The translations under genes were made by a program, and so were the position numbers. A stretch of 64,000 nucleotides of DNA from Mesorhizobium sp. B4-1-4 (GTDB lineage Bacteria; Pseudomonadota; Alphaproteobacteria; Rhizobiales; Rhizobiaceae): assembly GCF_006439395.2 (NCBI RefSeq), contig NZ_CP083950.1, positions 3,534,001 to 3,598,000 of the forward strand, written 5' to 3'. Shown here one piece after another: positions 46,185-54,325 of the stretch. How positions within the stretch are numbered: the stretch's first letter is position 1; each line of letters opens with the position of its first letter. The notes beneath the pieces are model-generated. The model saw only the letters and a list, made by a program, of their open reading frames with translations, was not told the origin of the DNA and made no database searches.

Positions 46185-48236
46185 ATGGGTAATCGCGCCG
46201 GAGGACGACGCACGGGACCGAAATGCATTGCCATAGTCGGTCCCTTCGCAAGCGGTAAGACGACACTTCTAGAAGCCATATTGGCCCGCACGGGCGCCAT
46301 CCCCCGCCAGAACCCGGTTTCCTCGGGCAGCACCGTTTCAGACCATTCGCCAGAGGCACGCGCCCACGCCATGAGCGTCGAGGCGACAATCGCCACCACC
46401 GAATTCATGGGCGAGCAGTTCACCTTCGTCGATTGTCCCGGCTCGATCGAATTCTCCTTCGAGGCCGAGCCGGTGCTGGCCGCCTGCGACGTAGCAGTGG
46501 TCGTGGCCGAAGCCGACGAGAAGAAGATCCCCGCCTTGCAGCTCATCATGCGCAAGCTCGACGATCTCGGCGTGCCGCGCATCCTGTTCCTCAACAAGGT
46601 CGACAAGGCGGTAGCAGGCGTGCGCGACACGCTGAAGATGCTGCAGCCGGCAAGCTCGGTGCCGCTCCTGCTGCGCCAGATTCCGTTGCGCAAGGACGGC
46701 GTCGTCATCGGCTCGATCGATCTGGCGCTGGAGCGCGCCTACATCTACCGCGAATATGCCGAAAGCGAGGTGGCTCAGATACCGGGCGACGACAAGGCGC
46801 GCGAGCTGGAGGCACGCTTCTCCATGCTGGAGACGCTGGCCGATCATGACGACCAGCTGATGGAACAGCTGCTCGAGGAGATCGAGCCGCCGAAGGACGC
46901 GGTTTTCGACGATCTGACCGCCGATCTGCGCGACGGCGTGGTGACGCCGGTGCTGATCGGCACCGCCGAGAAAGGCAATGGCGTGCTGCGCCTCCTGAAG
47001 GCGATCCGCCACGACGCGCCCGACATCGAGGCGACCCGCAAGCGGCTCGGTGCCCCGGATGGCAACGCCACCGTGGCCCAGGTGATGAAGACCATCCACA
47101 CACCGCATGGCGGCAAGCTGTCGGTGTCGCGCATCCTGTCCGGCCAGGTCGCCGACGGCCTGGAGCTCTGGCTGCCGGGCGGCGGCACCGCCAAGGTCTC
47201 CGGCATCTACAAGATGCTGGGCAAGGACCAGGTCAAGCTCACCGCCGCCAAGGCTGGCGATACAGTGGCGCTCGGGAAGCTGGACGACGTCAAGACCGGC
47301 CAGACGCTGACCTCGGCCAAGGGCGGCACCAAACAGCTGTTCGATGTCGAGCCGCCACAGCCGGTCTTTGCCTTTGCGCTGCGCCCCAAGGAGCGCAAGG
47401 ACGAGGTCAAGATGTCGGCCGCCATCCAGCGGCTGGCCGAGGAGGACCCCTCGCTCAGCCTGCGTCACAACCAGGACTCGGCCGAAACGGTGCTGTCCGG
47501 CCATGGCGAGATGCACCTGCGCGTCGTGCGCGAGCGGCTGGAGGGCAAGAACCAGATTCCGGTCGAAGGCCATGCGCCGGCCGTGCCCTATCGCGAGACG
47601 ATCCGCAAATCGGCGCAACAGCGCGGCCGCCACAAGAAGCAGTCCGGCGGCCATGGCCAGTTCGGCGATGTGGTGATCGAGATCAAGCCGCTGCCGCGTG
47701 GTTCCGGCTTCCAGTTCACTGACACCATCACCGGTGGCGTCGTGCCGAAGACCTATATCCAGTCGGTGGAGACGGGCATACGCGACTATCTGAAATCCGG
47801 CCCGCTCGGCTTCCCCGTCGTCGACATCGCCGTCAACCTGTCGGATGGCTCCTACCACGCGGTTGATTCTTCCGACATGGCCTTCCAGATGGCAGCGAGG
47901 CTGGCGATGAAGGAAGGCATGGCTGCCTGCTCGCCGGTGCTTCTGGAGCCGGTGATGAAAGTGGAGATCGTCACGCCGTCGGACGCCACTTCCAAGATCA
48001 TCGCGCTGATCCCGCAGCGGCGTGGCCAGATCCTCGGCTATGACGCGCGGCCCGACTGGCCAGGCTGGGACGTCGTCGAGGCGACCATGCCGCAGGCCGA
48101 GATCGGCGATCTGATCATCGAGTTGCGTTCGGCAACCTCGGGCGTGGCCAGCTATCGCGCCGCCTTCGACCACATGGCCGAACTCACCGGCCGCCTCGCC
48201 GACGAAGCGATGAACACCAACGGCAAGGCTGCCTGA
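46185..48236 (+). CDS. Elongation factor G-like GTPase
   Basis: A 683-residue translational GTPase of the FusA2-like group, shorter than canonical EF-G (about 700). G1 is GPFASGKTT, G3 DCPG (for the usual DTPG), and G4 NKVD. Domain II follows (LSVSRILSGQVADG), and domains III-V end with QRRGQILGYD. Key differences from EF-G include the altered P-loop and G3. Such paralogues are often linked to stress or ribosome functions distinct from elongation. It stands alone. Confidence 0.85.
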   Translation: MGNRAGGRRTGPKCIAIVGPFASGKTTLLEAILARTGAIPRQNPVSSGSTVSDHSPEARAHAMSVEATIATTEFMGEQFTFVDCPGSIEFSFEAEPVLAACDVAVVVAEADEKKIPALQLIMRKLDDLGVPRILFLNKVDKAVAGVRDTLKMLQPASSVPLLLRQIPLRKDGVVIGSIDLALERAYIYREYAESEVAQIPGDDKARELEARFSMLETLADHDDQLMEQLLEEIEPPKDAVFDDLTADLRDGVVTPVLIGTAEKGNGVLRLLKAIRHDAPDIEATRKRLGAPDGNATVAQVMKTIHTPHGGKLSVSRILSGQVADGLELWLPGGGTAKVSGIYKMLGKDQVKLTAAKAGDTVALGKLDDVKTGQTLTSAKGGTKQLFDVEPPQPVFAFALRPKERKDEVKMSAAIQRLAEEDPSLSLRHNQDSAETVLSGHGEMHLRVVRERLEGKNQIPVEGHAPAVPYRETIRKSAQQRGRHKKQSGGHGQFGDVVIEIKPLPRGSGFQFTDTITGGVVPKTYIQSVETGIRDYLKSGPLGFPVVDIAVNLSDGSYHAVDSSDMAFQMAARLAMKEGMAACSPVLLEPVMKVEIVTPSDATSKIIALIPQRRGQILGYDARPDWPGWDVVEATMPQAEIGDLIIELRSATSGVASYRAAFDHMAELTGRLADEAMNTNGKAA

Positions 48237-48246
48237 TTCTCATCCA

Positions 48247-48289
48247 ATGCACGTCGCCCAAATTGCGCAGCGGTTTGGGCGACGTGCAT
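48247..48289. repeat. Perfect 16-bp inverted repeat after the EF-G-like gene
   Basis: ATGCACGTCGCCCAAA (48247-48262) and its exact complement (48274-48289) flank 11 bp, starting 10 bp after the stop codon. It could be a terminator stem without a T-run, or part of a repetitive element. Confidence 0.75.
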
Positions 48290-48661
48290 GAAACAGGACC
48301 TCAAGCGCGTCGCTCTGATGCGAGCGCTTTGGCGCAGCATCCGTTTTGTTCGGGGACAAAACCAAAAACGACGCCCGGGGGGGCCGGACGCCGTTTTGTT
48401 TGCGGACCGTTTTCTTGGGAGGAGAAACGGCAGGTCCGCCGCATGTGCAGTTGCCGATCTTCGGCGGAAAAGGTTCGGACGCGGTAGCCGCCTGAGCCCG
48501 GCCGTCCGAGTGATGCCCCCATCTCTCGTCCGAACCACACCGCGTCCTATCATCTACTTAGCAGGTCGAGGGTGGCCTTGTCATGTTACCAGAGGTTACA
48601 TGACACTGTTACGTGGCAATTCCGGCGAACTTTTCCGTCACCATGGTGGCATCCGGGCAAC
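48290..48661. other. Gene-free stretch
   Basis: About 370 bp between the inverted repeat and the candidate sRNA terminator. Open frames here are short and lack ribosome sites or recognisable content. No promoter or repeat is clearly identified. Confidence 0.4.
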
Positions 48662-48776
48662 AAAAAAGCCGGATCAACGAAGATCCGGCTGAGTTTGATT
48701 GGAAGTGCCTGTTAAGGCTAACCTCCAGAGGGGAACACTCAAGGGCGCTAATGGGAGGAGAACGCGCCCAAGAGAT
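48662..48776 (-). ncRNA. Candidate trans-acting small RNA with anti-Shine-Dalgarno loop
   Basis: A minus-strand transcript of about 113 nt is suggested by a TATATA -10 element at 48781-48786 (the -35 is weak) and a strong terminator. The terminator has AGCCGGATC and GATCCGGCT as a 9-bp stem, then six Ts at 48662-48667. The first hairpin (GGGCGC/GCGCCC, 48743-48769) exposes CTCCTCCC in its loop, as in rhizobial alpha-r14 (NfeR1-type) sRNAs that base-pair with ribosome sites. Family membership is inferred from architecture only. Confidence 0.6.
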
Positions 48777-49040
48777 GATCTATATATGTGCTCATCATGC
48801 CCAAGAAACAAGCATCTATTTTGCAACACACGCATGCAAAAAGACACAGGCTGTGGTCTAACCCGTTCATGGTGCCAATAGGACCAGCAGATTCGTCAAA
48901 AATGGAGCACGCAACCGGGTAATTGCCGTCTTGAGAACGTCAATTCCGGACGACTTTGCTCGCAAATGACGAAAAACACCTGATGACCTGGAAAGAGGCA
49001 GTGGTCGTTTAATTCTGAGGCAGCCAGGCAAGGACATCCA

Positions 49041-49268
49041 ATGCGCCCCTTTTCGGCGATCGCCGGCAGCGGCATCTTCCTGGTCGCGGCACCCGGCGTG
49101 GTCGCCGGACTATTGCCTGGCTCTGCGATCGCTGGGGGCCTGCCATTGTCAGCCATGCCTGGCTTTGTCCCTGCCGGCGGCGTTCTCATCGTTGCGGCAA
49201 CCGGCGTGCTGCTGCATGCCTTCGCCCGTTTCGCGCTGGAAGGGCTGACGCCCTGGCGGGGCGGATAG
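49041..49268 (+). pseudogene. N-terminal fragment of an isoprenylcysteine-methyltransferase-like gene
   Basis: A 75-residue frame has membrane-helix content and ends in FARFALEGLTPWRGG. In the ICMT/PEMT-like family the equivalent FARF-EGLGTPAP is followed by the catalytic domain (YRYVRNPMY). That part is missing, so the gene appears truncated after its first two helices. It might still encode a short membrane protein. Confidence 0.5.
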
Positions 49269-49297
49269 ACCACCGCCGCCGGCGCTGCCCCCGTGGG

Positions 49298-50194
49298 CTA
49301 ATAGGACCAGCTGCGCGCCTTGGCGATGATGAAGTCGCGAAAGACATGCAGCTTCGCCTGGTTCTTCATCGCGTCGGGATACGCGAAATAGGTGTCGAAG
49401 GACGGCACTTCGGTTTCCGGCAAGAGCTGCACCAGGCCTGAGTCCTTGGAGATCACATAGTCGGGCAGCATGGCGATGCCGGCGCCGCCCTGCACGGCGC
49501 GCTTGATCGACAGGATGTCGTTGATCTGCAGCGTCGGCACACGCTGGCCGCCTTCGAAATCGCCGATCGTCTCCAGCCAGTTCAGCTCCGACAGATGCGA
49601 GGGCACCGGCACGCCGAAGGTGACAATGCGATGGCTCTTCAGCTCCGCGATCGAAGCCGGCTTGCCATACTTGGCGACATAGGATGGGGCCGCGTAGAGG
49701 TGGAAATGTACGGTGAACAGGCGGCGCTGGATCAGGTCCGGCTGCTGCGGCTGGCGCAGCCGGATGGCGCAGTCGGCCTGGCGCATGGTGAGGTCGAGTT
49801 CCTCGTTGGCGAGGATCAGCTGCAGGCTGATCTCGGGATAGAGCTCGATGAATTCCTGCACGCGTTCGGTCAGCCAGCCGGCACCCAGACCCACCGTCGT
49901 CGTCACTCTGAGCACGCCGGAAGGCCGGTCCTTGGTCTCGGTCAGACGCGACTTGATGGTCTCGAGCTTCATCAGCACGTCATGCGCCGTGCGGAACAGC
50001 ATTTCGCCCTGCTCGGTCAGCACCAGGCCGCGGGCATGGCGGTTGAACAGCGGCACGCCGACATCATGCTCGAGCGCGCTGACCTGCCGCGAGATCGCCG
50101 ATTGTGAAAGATGCAATGTCTCGGCCGCGTGCGTAAACGACCCCGCTTCCGCCGCGGCGTGAAACACGCGTAGCTTGTCCCAGTCCAACGCCAT
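49298..50194 (-). CDS. lsrB: LysR-family regulator, LsrB/VtlR type
   Basis: A 298-residue LysR protein. The HTH is FTHAAETLHLSQSAISRQVS (residues 20-39). The protein start MALDWDKLRVFHAAAEAGSF and the position next to trxB match LsrB of Sinorhizobium and VtlR of Brucella, which link to redox, lipopolysaccharide and small-RNA control. Only one Cys (Cys142) is present. The gene starts about 90 bp after trxB ends, on the same strand. Confidence 0.82.
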   Translation of the reverse strand: MALDWDKLRVFHAAAEAGSFTHAAETLHLSQSAISRQVSALEHDVGVPLFNRHARGLVLTEQGEMLFRTAHDVLMKLETIKSRLTETKDRPSGVLRVTTTVGLGAGWLTERVQEFIELYPEISLQLILANEELDLTMRQADCAIRLRQPQQPDLIQRRLFTVHFHLYAAPSYVAKYGKPASIAELKSHRIVTFGVPVPSHLSELNWLETIGDFEGGQRVPTLQINDILSIKRAVQGGAGIAMLPDYVISKDSGLVQLLPETEVPSFDTYFAYPDAMKNQAKLHVFRDFIIAKARSWSY

Positions 50195-50284
50195 GATACC
50201 CCTCGTTCTGTTTGGCGTCTGAATGAAAAATCAGGCTTTTACACGGCGTTTCTAAGCTGATTTTTTAACAATTTTACAAACCGC

Positions 50285-51259
50285 CTATTCCGCCGCCTCG
50301 CGATGCACCTCGATGCCCGCCAGATACTTCTCCGCCTCCAGCGCGGCCATGCAGCCGAGGCCCGCCGCCGTCACCGCCTGGCGGTAGACATCGTCGGTCA
50401 CGTCGCCCGCCGCGAACACGCCGGGCACGTCGGTGCGGGTCGAATTCGGCGCCGTCCACAGATAGCCGTTCGGCTTCTGCTTCAGCTTGCCGACGAACAG
50501 CTCGACCGCCGGCGCATGGCCGATCGCCACGAACACGCCATCGACCCTGAGGTGCGTTTCGGCACCGGTCACCGCGTGCTTGAGCTTGAGCCCTTCGACG
50601 GAAGGCGGCAACGGCGCCTTGCCGGGGCGCCCGGTGATCTCGTCGACGATCGTGTCCCAGATGACGCGGACATTGTCCTTCTGCAGCAGCCGCTCGCGCA
50701 GGATGCGCTCGGCGCGGAAGTCCGAGCGCCTGTGGATGACCGTCACGCTCTTGGCGAGGTTCGACAGATAGAGCGCCTCTTCCACCGCTGAATTGCCGCC
50801 GCCGACCACGGCGACATCCTTGCCGCGATAGAAGAAGCCGTCGCAGGTGGCGCAGGCCGAGACGCCGAAACCCATGAAGTCCTGTTCGGTCGGAATGCCC
50901 AGCCACTTGGCTTGCGCGCCGGTGGCGATAATCAGCGCGTCAGCGGTGTAGGTCGTGCCGGAATCGCCCTTGGCGCGGAACGGCCGCACGTTGAGATCGA
51001 CCTCCGTGATGATGTCGTTGATGATGTCGGTGCCGACATGTTCGGCTTGCTTGAGCATCTGCTCCATCAGCCACGGCCCCTGGATCGGGTCGGCGAAGCC
51101 GGGATAGTTCTCGACATCGGTGGTGATCATCAGCTGGCCACCCTGCTGCAGGCCGGCGACCAGCATCGGCTTCAGCATTGCACGTGCGGCATAGACCGCC
51201 GCCGTATAGCCGGCCGGGCCGGAACCGATGATGAGAACGGGCGCGTGCTTGGTGGTCAT
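50285..51259 (-). CDS. trxB: Thioredoxin-disulfide reductase
   Basis: A 324-residue NADPH-dependent flavoenzyme that reduces thioredoxin. FAD motif GSGPAG is at residues 12-17, the redox pair CATC at 136-139, and the NADPH motif GGGNSAVEEA follows. The C-terminal FAD motif is GVFAAGDVTD. ATG 51259 gives the family start; an upstream in-frame start is less likely. It precedes the lsrB gene, the common rhizobial arrangement. Confidence 0.95.
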   Translation of the reverse strand: MTTKHAPVLIIGSGPAGYTAAVYAARAMLKPMLVAGLQQGGQLMITTDVENYPGFADPIQGPWLMEQMLKQAEHVGTDIINDIITEVDLNVRPFRAKGDSGTTYTADALIIATGAQAKWLGIPTEQDFMGFGVSACATCDGFFYRGKDVAVVGGGNSAVEEALYLSNLAKSVTVIHRRSDFRAERILRERLLQKDNVRVIWDTIVDEITGRPGKAPLPPSVEGLKLKHAVTGAETHLRVDGVFVAIGHAPAVELFVGKLKQKPNGYLWTAPNSTRTDVPGVFAAGDVTDDVYRQAVTAAGLGCMAALEAEKYLAGIEVHREAAE

Positions 51260-51513
51260 TTGAAGCCTCTGCGGGGCAGACAGGGAGTGTGCCTTGGGAA
51301 ATAGCATGGAATGTCGCGCCTAATGTAAGGGTTGCCAACCATGCCAGCAAGACGAACGGGCCGTCGTCCCCGGAAAGCTTCGGCCCGTGGGGTTATTCGC
51401 GCGATGGCCACTTTCGTTACCGATCAAAAATCGCGTTGATGAGGGCTGGCGCCAACACAAAAGTCGTTTAATTACAAAATCGCGAAAGATTCTTGCGCCG
51501 AGCTGAGACAGCC

Positions 51514-51993
51514 ATGCCCCTAAAAGCCGACCTCGACGCCATCGACTGGAAGATCCTGCGCGAGTTGCAGGCGGACGGGCGCATGACCAATGTCGAGCTC
51601 TCGAACCGGGTCGGCATTTCGGCGCCGCCCTGCCTGCGCCGGGTCAAGCGGCTGGAGGAAACCGGCATCATCCGCGGCTATCGCGCGCTGCTCAATGCCC
51701 CGGCGCTCGGCCTCGACGTCGTTGCCTTCTGCCTAGTCGGGCTGCACCATCAGGCCGATGCCGAGCTTCGTACCTTTGCCGAGCGCACGCGCGGCTGGCC
51801 GATCGTGCGCGATGCCTGGATGGTGTCGGGCGAATCCGATTTCCTGCTGCACTGCGTGGCAAGCGACCTCGGCGCCTTCCAGACCTTTGTCATCGAGGAA
51901 CTGACCTCGACACCGAATGTCGACACGGTGCGCACCGCGCTCACCATCCGACGGGTCAAGGATGAAGGGCTGGTCTCGTTCGAGCGATCGTGA
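51514..51993 (+). CDS. Lrp/AsnC-family transcriptional regulator
   Basis: A 159-residue regulator. The HTH is LDAIDWKILRELQADGRMTN with VGISAPPCLRRVKRLEETGI (about residues 7-51). The C-terminal ligand (RAM/AsnC) domain contains SGESDFLLHC. It is close in style to the Lrp-like gene often next to trxB in rhizobia. It is divergent from trxB. An amino acid is the probable effector. Confidence 0.87.
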   Translation: MPLKADLDAIDWKILRELQADGRMTNVELSNRVGISAPPCLRRVKRLEETGIIRGYRALLNAPALGLDVVAFCLVGLHHQADAELRTFAERTRGWPIVRDAWMVSGESDFLLHCVASDLGAFQTFVIEELTSTPNVDTVRTALTIRRVKDEGLVSFERS

Positions 51994-52233
51994 GGCCAGG
52001 CGACCGCCTGCGCGCCTGCCCCCCGCGAATTCCTGGCCTTCGCCACACCGGCGCCGCGTTGGTGTTCGACAGACGCTCATGTACAAGGCTGGATCGCTCC
52101 GCCGACCTTCGCTGCGTGGTTGGTTTCTCAAGCAATTCCTGGAAAAATGTGTCACGGTTTTCCGCCCGGGACTGCGTAAGAACAGATAGCGCAAGCAGCG
52201 TTGTTCCGAGACGATCCGCCATGGAAGGGGACC

Positions 52234-53028
52234 ATGACTCGATTTGCAAGCCCGGTCTCGGCGCTTATCATCTGCATGGACGAGGCCGATATGATCGGCC
52301 CGTGCCTGGAAAGCATCGATTTCTGCGCCGAGATCATCATCGTCGATTCCGGTTCGACGGACGGCACCGTCGAATGCGTGCAAAGCTATATCGCCAAGGG
52401 CTACCCGATAACGCTGCTGCACAATGACTGGCCGGGTTTTCCCCGTCAGCGGCAATTCGCGCTCGATCATGCCAATCAGCCCTGGTGTCTTTCCATCGAT
52501 CCTGACGAGCGCGTCGACGACCGGCTGCGGCAGTCGATCGTGGCCATCACGCAATCGACCAACGGCAAGATCCGCGGCTGGTACATCCGCCGCCGAGACT
52601 GGCTGAAGGGCTACGGCTATGCGCACCGATGGGTGCTGCACAACAGGCTGATGCGGCTTTTCCGCCGCGAAGGCGCCATCATGGATCTCATCGCGCGGGT
52701 GCATGAATCCTTCGGAGTGCCGGGCGAAACCGGCACGATCGAGGACGGTTTCCTGCTGCATCGCCGCGAAATATCGGTCGAGGACGATCTTGCCCGGGCC
52801 AACGCCTATTCCAGCCTGAAGGCCGTCACGCTGGTCGAGAAGGGCAAGAAGCCCGGCCTGGTGCGGCTGGTGCTGTCACCGCTTGGCAACTTCCTCAAAT
52901 TCTACCTGGCCAAGCGCTACTTCCTGTGCGGCCGGCACGGTTTCGTCTACTCGATGTCGGTGATGATCTATTCCTTCGCCACCGAGGCCAAGCTCTACGA
53001 AGCCTCGGAACGCCACGATCCTGTGTAA
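52234..53028 (+). CDS. Family 2 glycosyltransferase (LPS core, WaaE/KdtX-like)
   Basis: A 264-residue GT2 protein. The nucleotide-sugar fold is visible in VSALIICMDEADMIGPCLES, IIIVDSGSTDGTVE and the DxD-like SIDPDERVD (residues about 88-96). FPRQRQFALDHA is a shared block of the WaaE/KdtX beta-glycosyltransferase group. The position beside the heptose genes supports a role in lipopolysaccharide core assembly at the inner membrane. ATG 52234 follows AAGGGGA. Confidence 0.83.
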   Translation: MTRFASPVSALIICMDEADMIGPCLESIDFCAEIIIVDSGSTDGTVECVQSYIAKGYPITLLHNDWPGFPRQRQFALDHANQPWCLSIDPDERVDDRLRQSIVAITQSTNGKIRGWYIRRRDWLKGYGYAHRWVLHNRLMRLFRREGAIMDLIARVHESFGVPGETGTIEDGFLLHRREISVEDDLARANAYSSLKAVTLVEKGKKPGLVRLVLSPLGNFLKFYLAKRYFLCGRHGFVYSMSVMIYSFATEAKLYEASERHDPV

Positions 53029-53102
53029 AGCGGCACGGTGCGCATGGCTTTGACCATCCGCTGCGTTAAGGACAGGGCCTTGTGGCGCTCGTCGGATGAA
53101 CC

Positions 53103-53753
53103 TTAGGCCCTCCCAAGCTCAGCAACTGCATCGCAAAGCCTCCGATGATCATTGCCAGTCATCAGCTTCCGGGCGACAAAACTGCCGTCACCGGTCTTTC
53201 GATTGACCCTGCCGCCAACCAGCCAACCCTCGTGCAGCCCGGCCCGCCGTCCGGCTTCCATATCGTCGGCTTTGTCGCCAACGATGATGGATCGGCTTGT
53301 GTCCAGGTCCAACAGATCGCGAGCGCGCAGCAGCATGCCTGGACTAGGCTTGCGCATAGGATGATCGCCTATTGCCAGTTCACCCGTACCGCTCGAGTGG
53401 TAGGCACAGGCCAGCACAAGGTCGACCCGGCAATCGTGCGCCTCGAGCAGTGCCAGCAGCCGCGCATTGACCGCAGCGAATTCCGGCCAGCCGAAATAGC
53501 CCCGAGCGATACCGGACTGGTTGGACACGATGATGGCGGGAAGGTTACTAAGATTGGCCGTTCGGATCACTGGCAGCATCTCGGGCCGCAGGACTATTTG
53601 TGCCGGATCGCTTGGATAGCTGGTATCGACATTGATGGTGCCGTCGCGGTCGAGAAAAAGCGCCGGTCGACCGGCCGAAAAGGCTCTGCCTCCAATCCGC
53701 TCGACCCACAGGCCTGGCTCCGCGAGCGGATAGACTGAACCGCCGTCAGCCAT
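53103..53753 (-). CDS. gmhB: D-glycero-D-manno-heptose-1,7-bisphosphate 7-phosphatase
   Basis: A 216-residue HAD phosphatase. The catalytic motif is FLDRDGTIN (DxDGT at residues 35-39). VSNQSGIARGYF and the later RKPSPGM and VGDKADDMEAGRRAG match GmhB. Of the family's zinc site only CAYH is kept; the second half (CxC before RKP) reads DHPMRKP. It overlaps gmhA by 8 bp and removes the 7-phosphate in ADP-heptose synthesis. A Gly/Arg-rich N-terminal extension of about 28 residues is unusual. Confidence 0.85.
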   Translation of the reverse strand: MADGGSVYPLAEPGLWVERIGGRAFSAGRPALFLDRDGTINVDTSYPSDPAQIVLRPEMLPVIRTANLSNLPAIIVSNQSGIARGYFGWPEFAAVNARLLALLEAHDCRVDLVLACAYHSSGTGELAIGDHPMRKPSPGMLLRARDLLDLDTSRSIIVGDKADDMEAGRRAGLHEGWLVGGRVNRKTGDGSFVARKLMTGNDHRRLCDAVAELGRA

Positions 53754-54318
53754 TGCTGAGGCGCGCTTCGACCACCTCGCAAAGATGATGGTAGAGGCAC
53801 AAATGCCCCTGCTGGATGATCGGCGTTGAGGTCGAGGGTACGTTGAGCAGGATGTCGCACAGCGGCTTGAGCTTGCCGCCCGTGTCGCCGGTCAGGCCGA
53901 CGACCGTCATGTCCATCATCCGCGCCTGTTCGGCGGCGGCCAGGATGCTCGGCGAATTGCCGCTGGTCGAGATTGCCAGCAGCACGCCGCCGGCCGAGCC
54001 ATGCGCCTCGACCTGGCGCGAAAACACCGTGTCGAAACCGTAATCATTGCCCCAGGCGGTCAGCACCGCCGCATTGGCCGGCAGCGCGATGACATTGTAG
54101 GCCTTGCGCTCCTTGAGGAAGCGGCCGACCAGTTCGCCGGCGATGTGGATGGCATCGCTGGCCGAGCCGCCATTGCCGGCGATCAGAAATGCCTTGCCCG
54201 ATGAAAGCGCCGTCACCACGGCGCTCACCGCGCGCTCCATCTCACTCGTCAGGTCACGCTCGACCATGGCCGTAATGGCGGCCGCCGAGCGGACCAGATA
54301 ATCGTTCAAGTCCGACAT
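53746..54318 (-). CDS. gmhA: Sedoheptulose-7-phosphate isomerase
   Basis: A 190-residue SIS-domain enzyme that starts the heptose pathway (sedoheptulose-7-P to D-glycero-D-manno-heptose-7-P). FLIAGNGGSASDAIHIAGEL is the sugar-phosphate loop, followed by AISTSGNSPSIL and the C-terminal IIQQGHLCLYHHLCEVVE with the active-site His. ATG 54318 lies 7 bp after the hldE stop, giving one operon hldE-gmhA-gmhB. Confidence 0.92.
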   Translation of the reverse strand: MSDLNDYLVRSAAAITAMVERDLTSEMERAVSAVVTALSSGKAFLIAGNGGSASDAIHIAGELVGRFLKERKAYNVIALPANAAVLTAWGNDYGFDTVFSRQVEAHGSAGGVLLAISTSGNSPSILAAAEQARMMDMTVVGLTGDTGGKLKPLCDILLNVPSTSTPIIQQGHLCLYHHLCEVVEARLSNG

Positions 54319-54325
54319 GAAACCC

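Noticed and set aside
44771..46708. A 645-codon minus-strand open frame
   Set aside because: It is antisense to the GGDEF-EAL protein and the EF-G-like start. It has no ribosome site or recognisable fold and is a codon-bias artefact.
46338..48173. 611-codon minus-strand frame
   Set aside because: It is fully antisense to the EF-G-like GTPase, which carries G1, G3 and G4 motifs.
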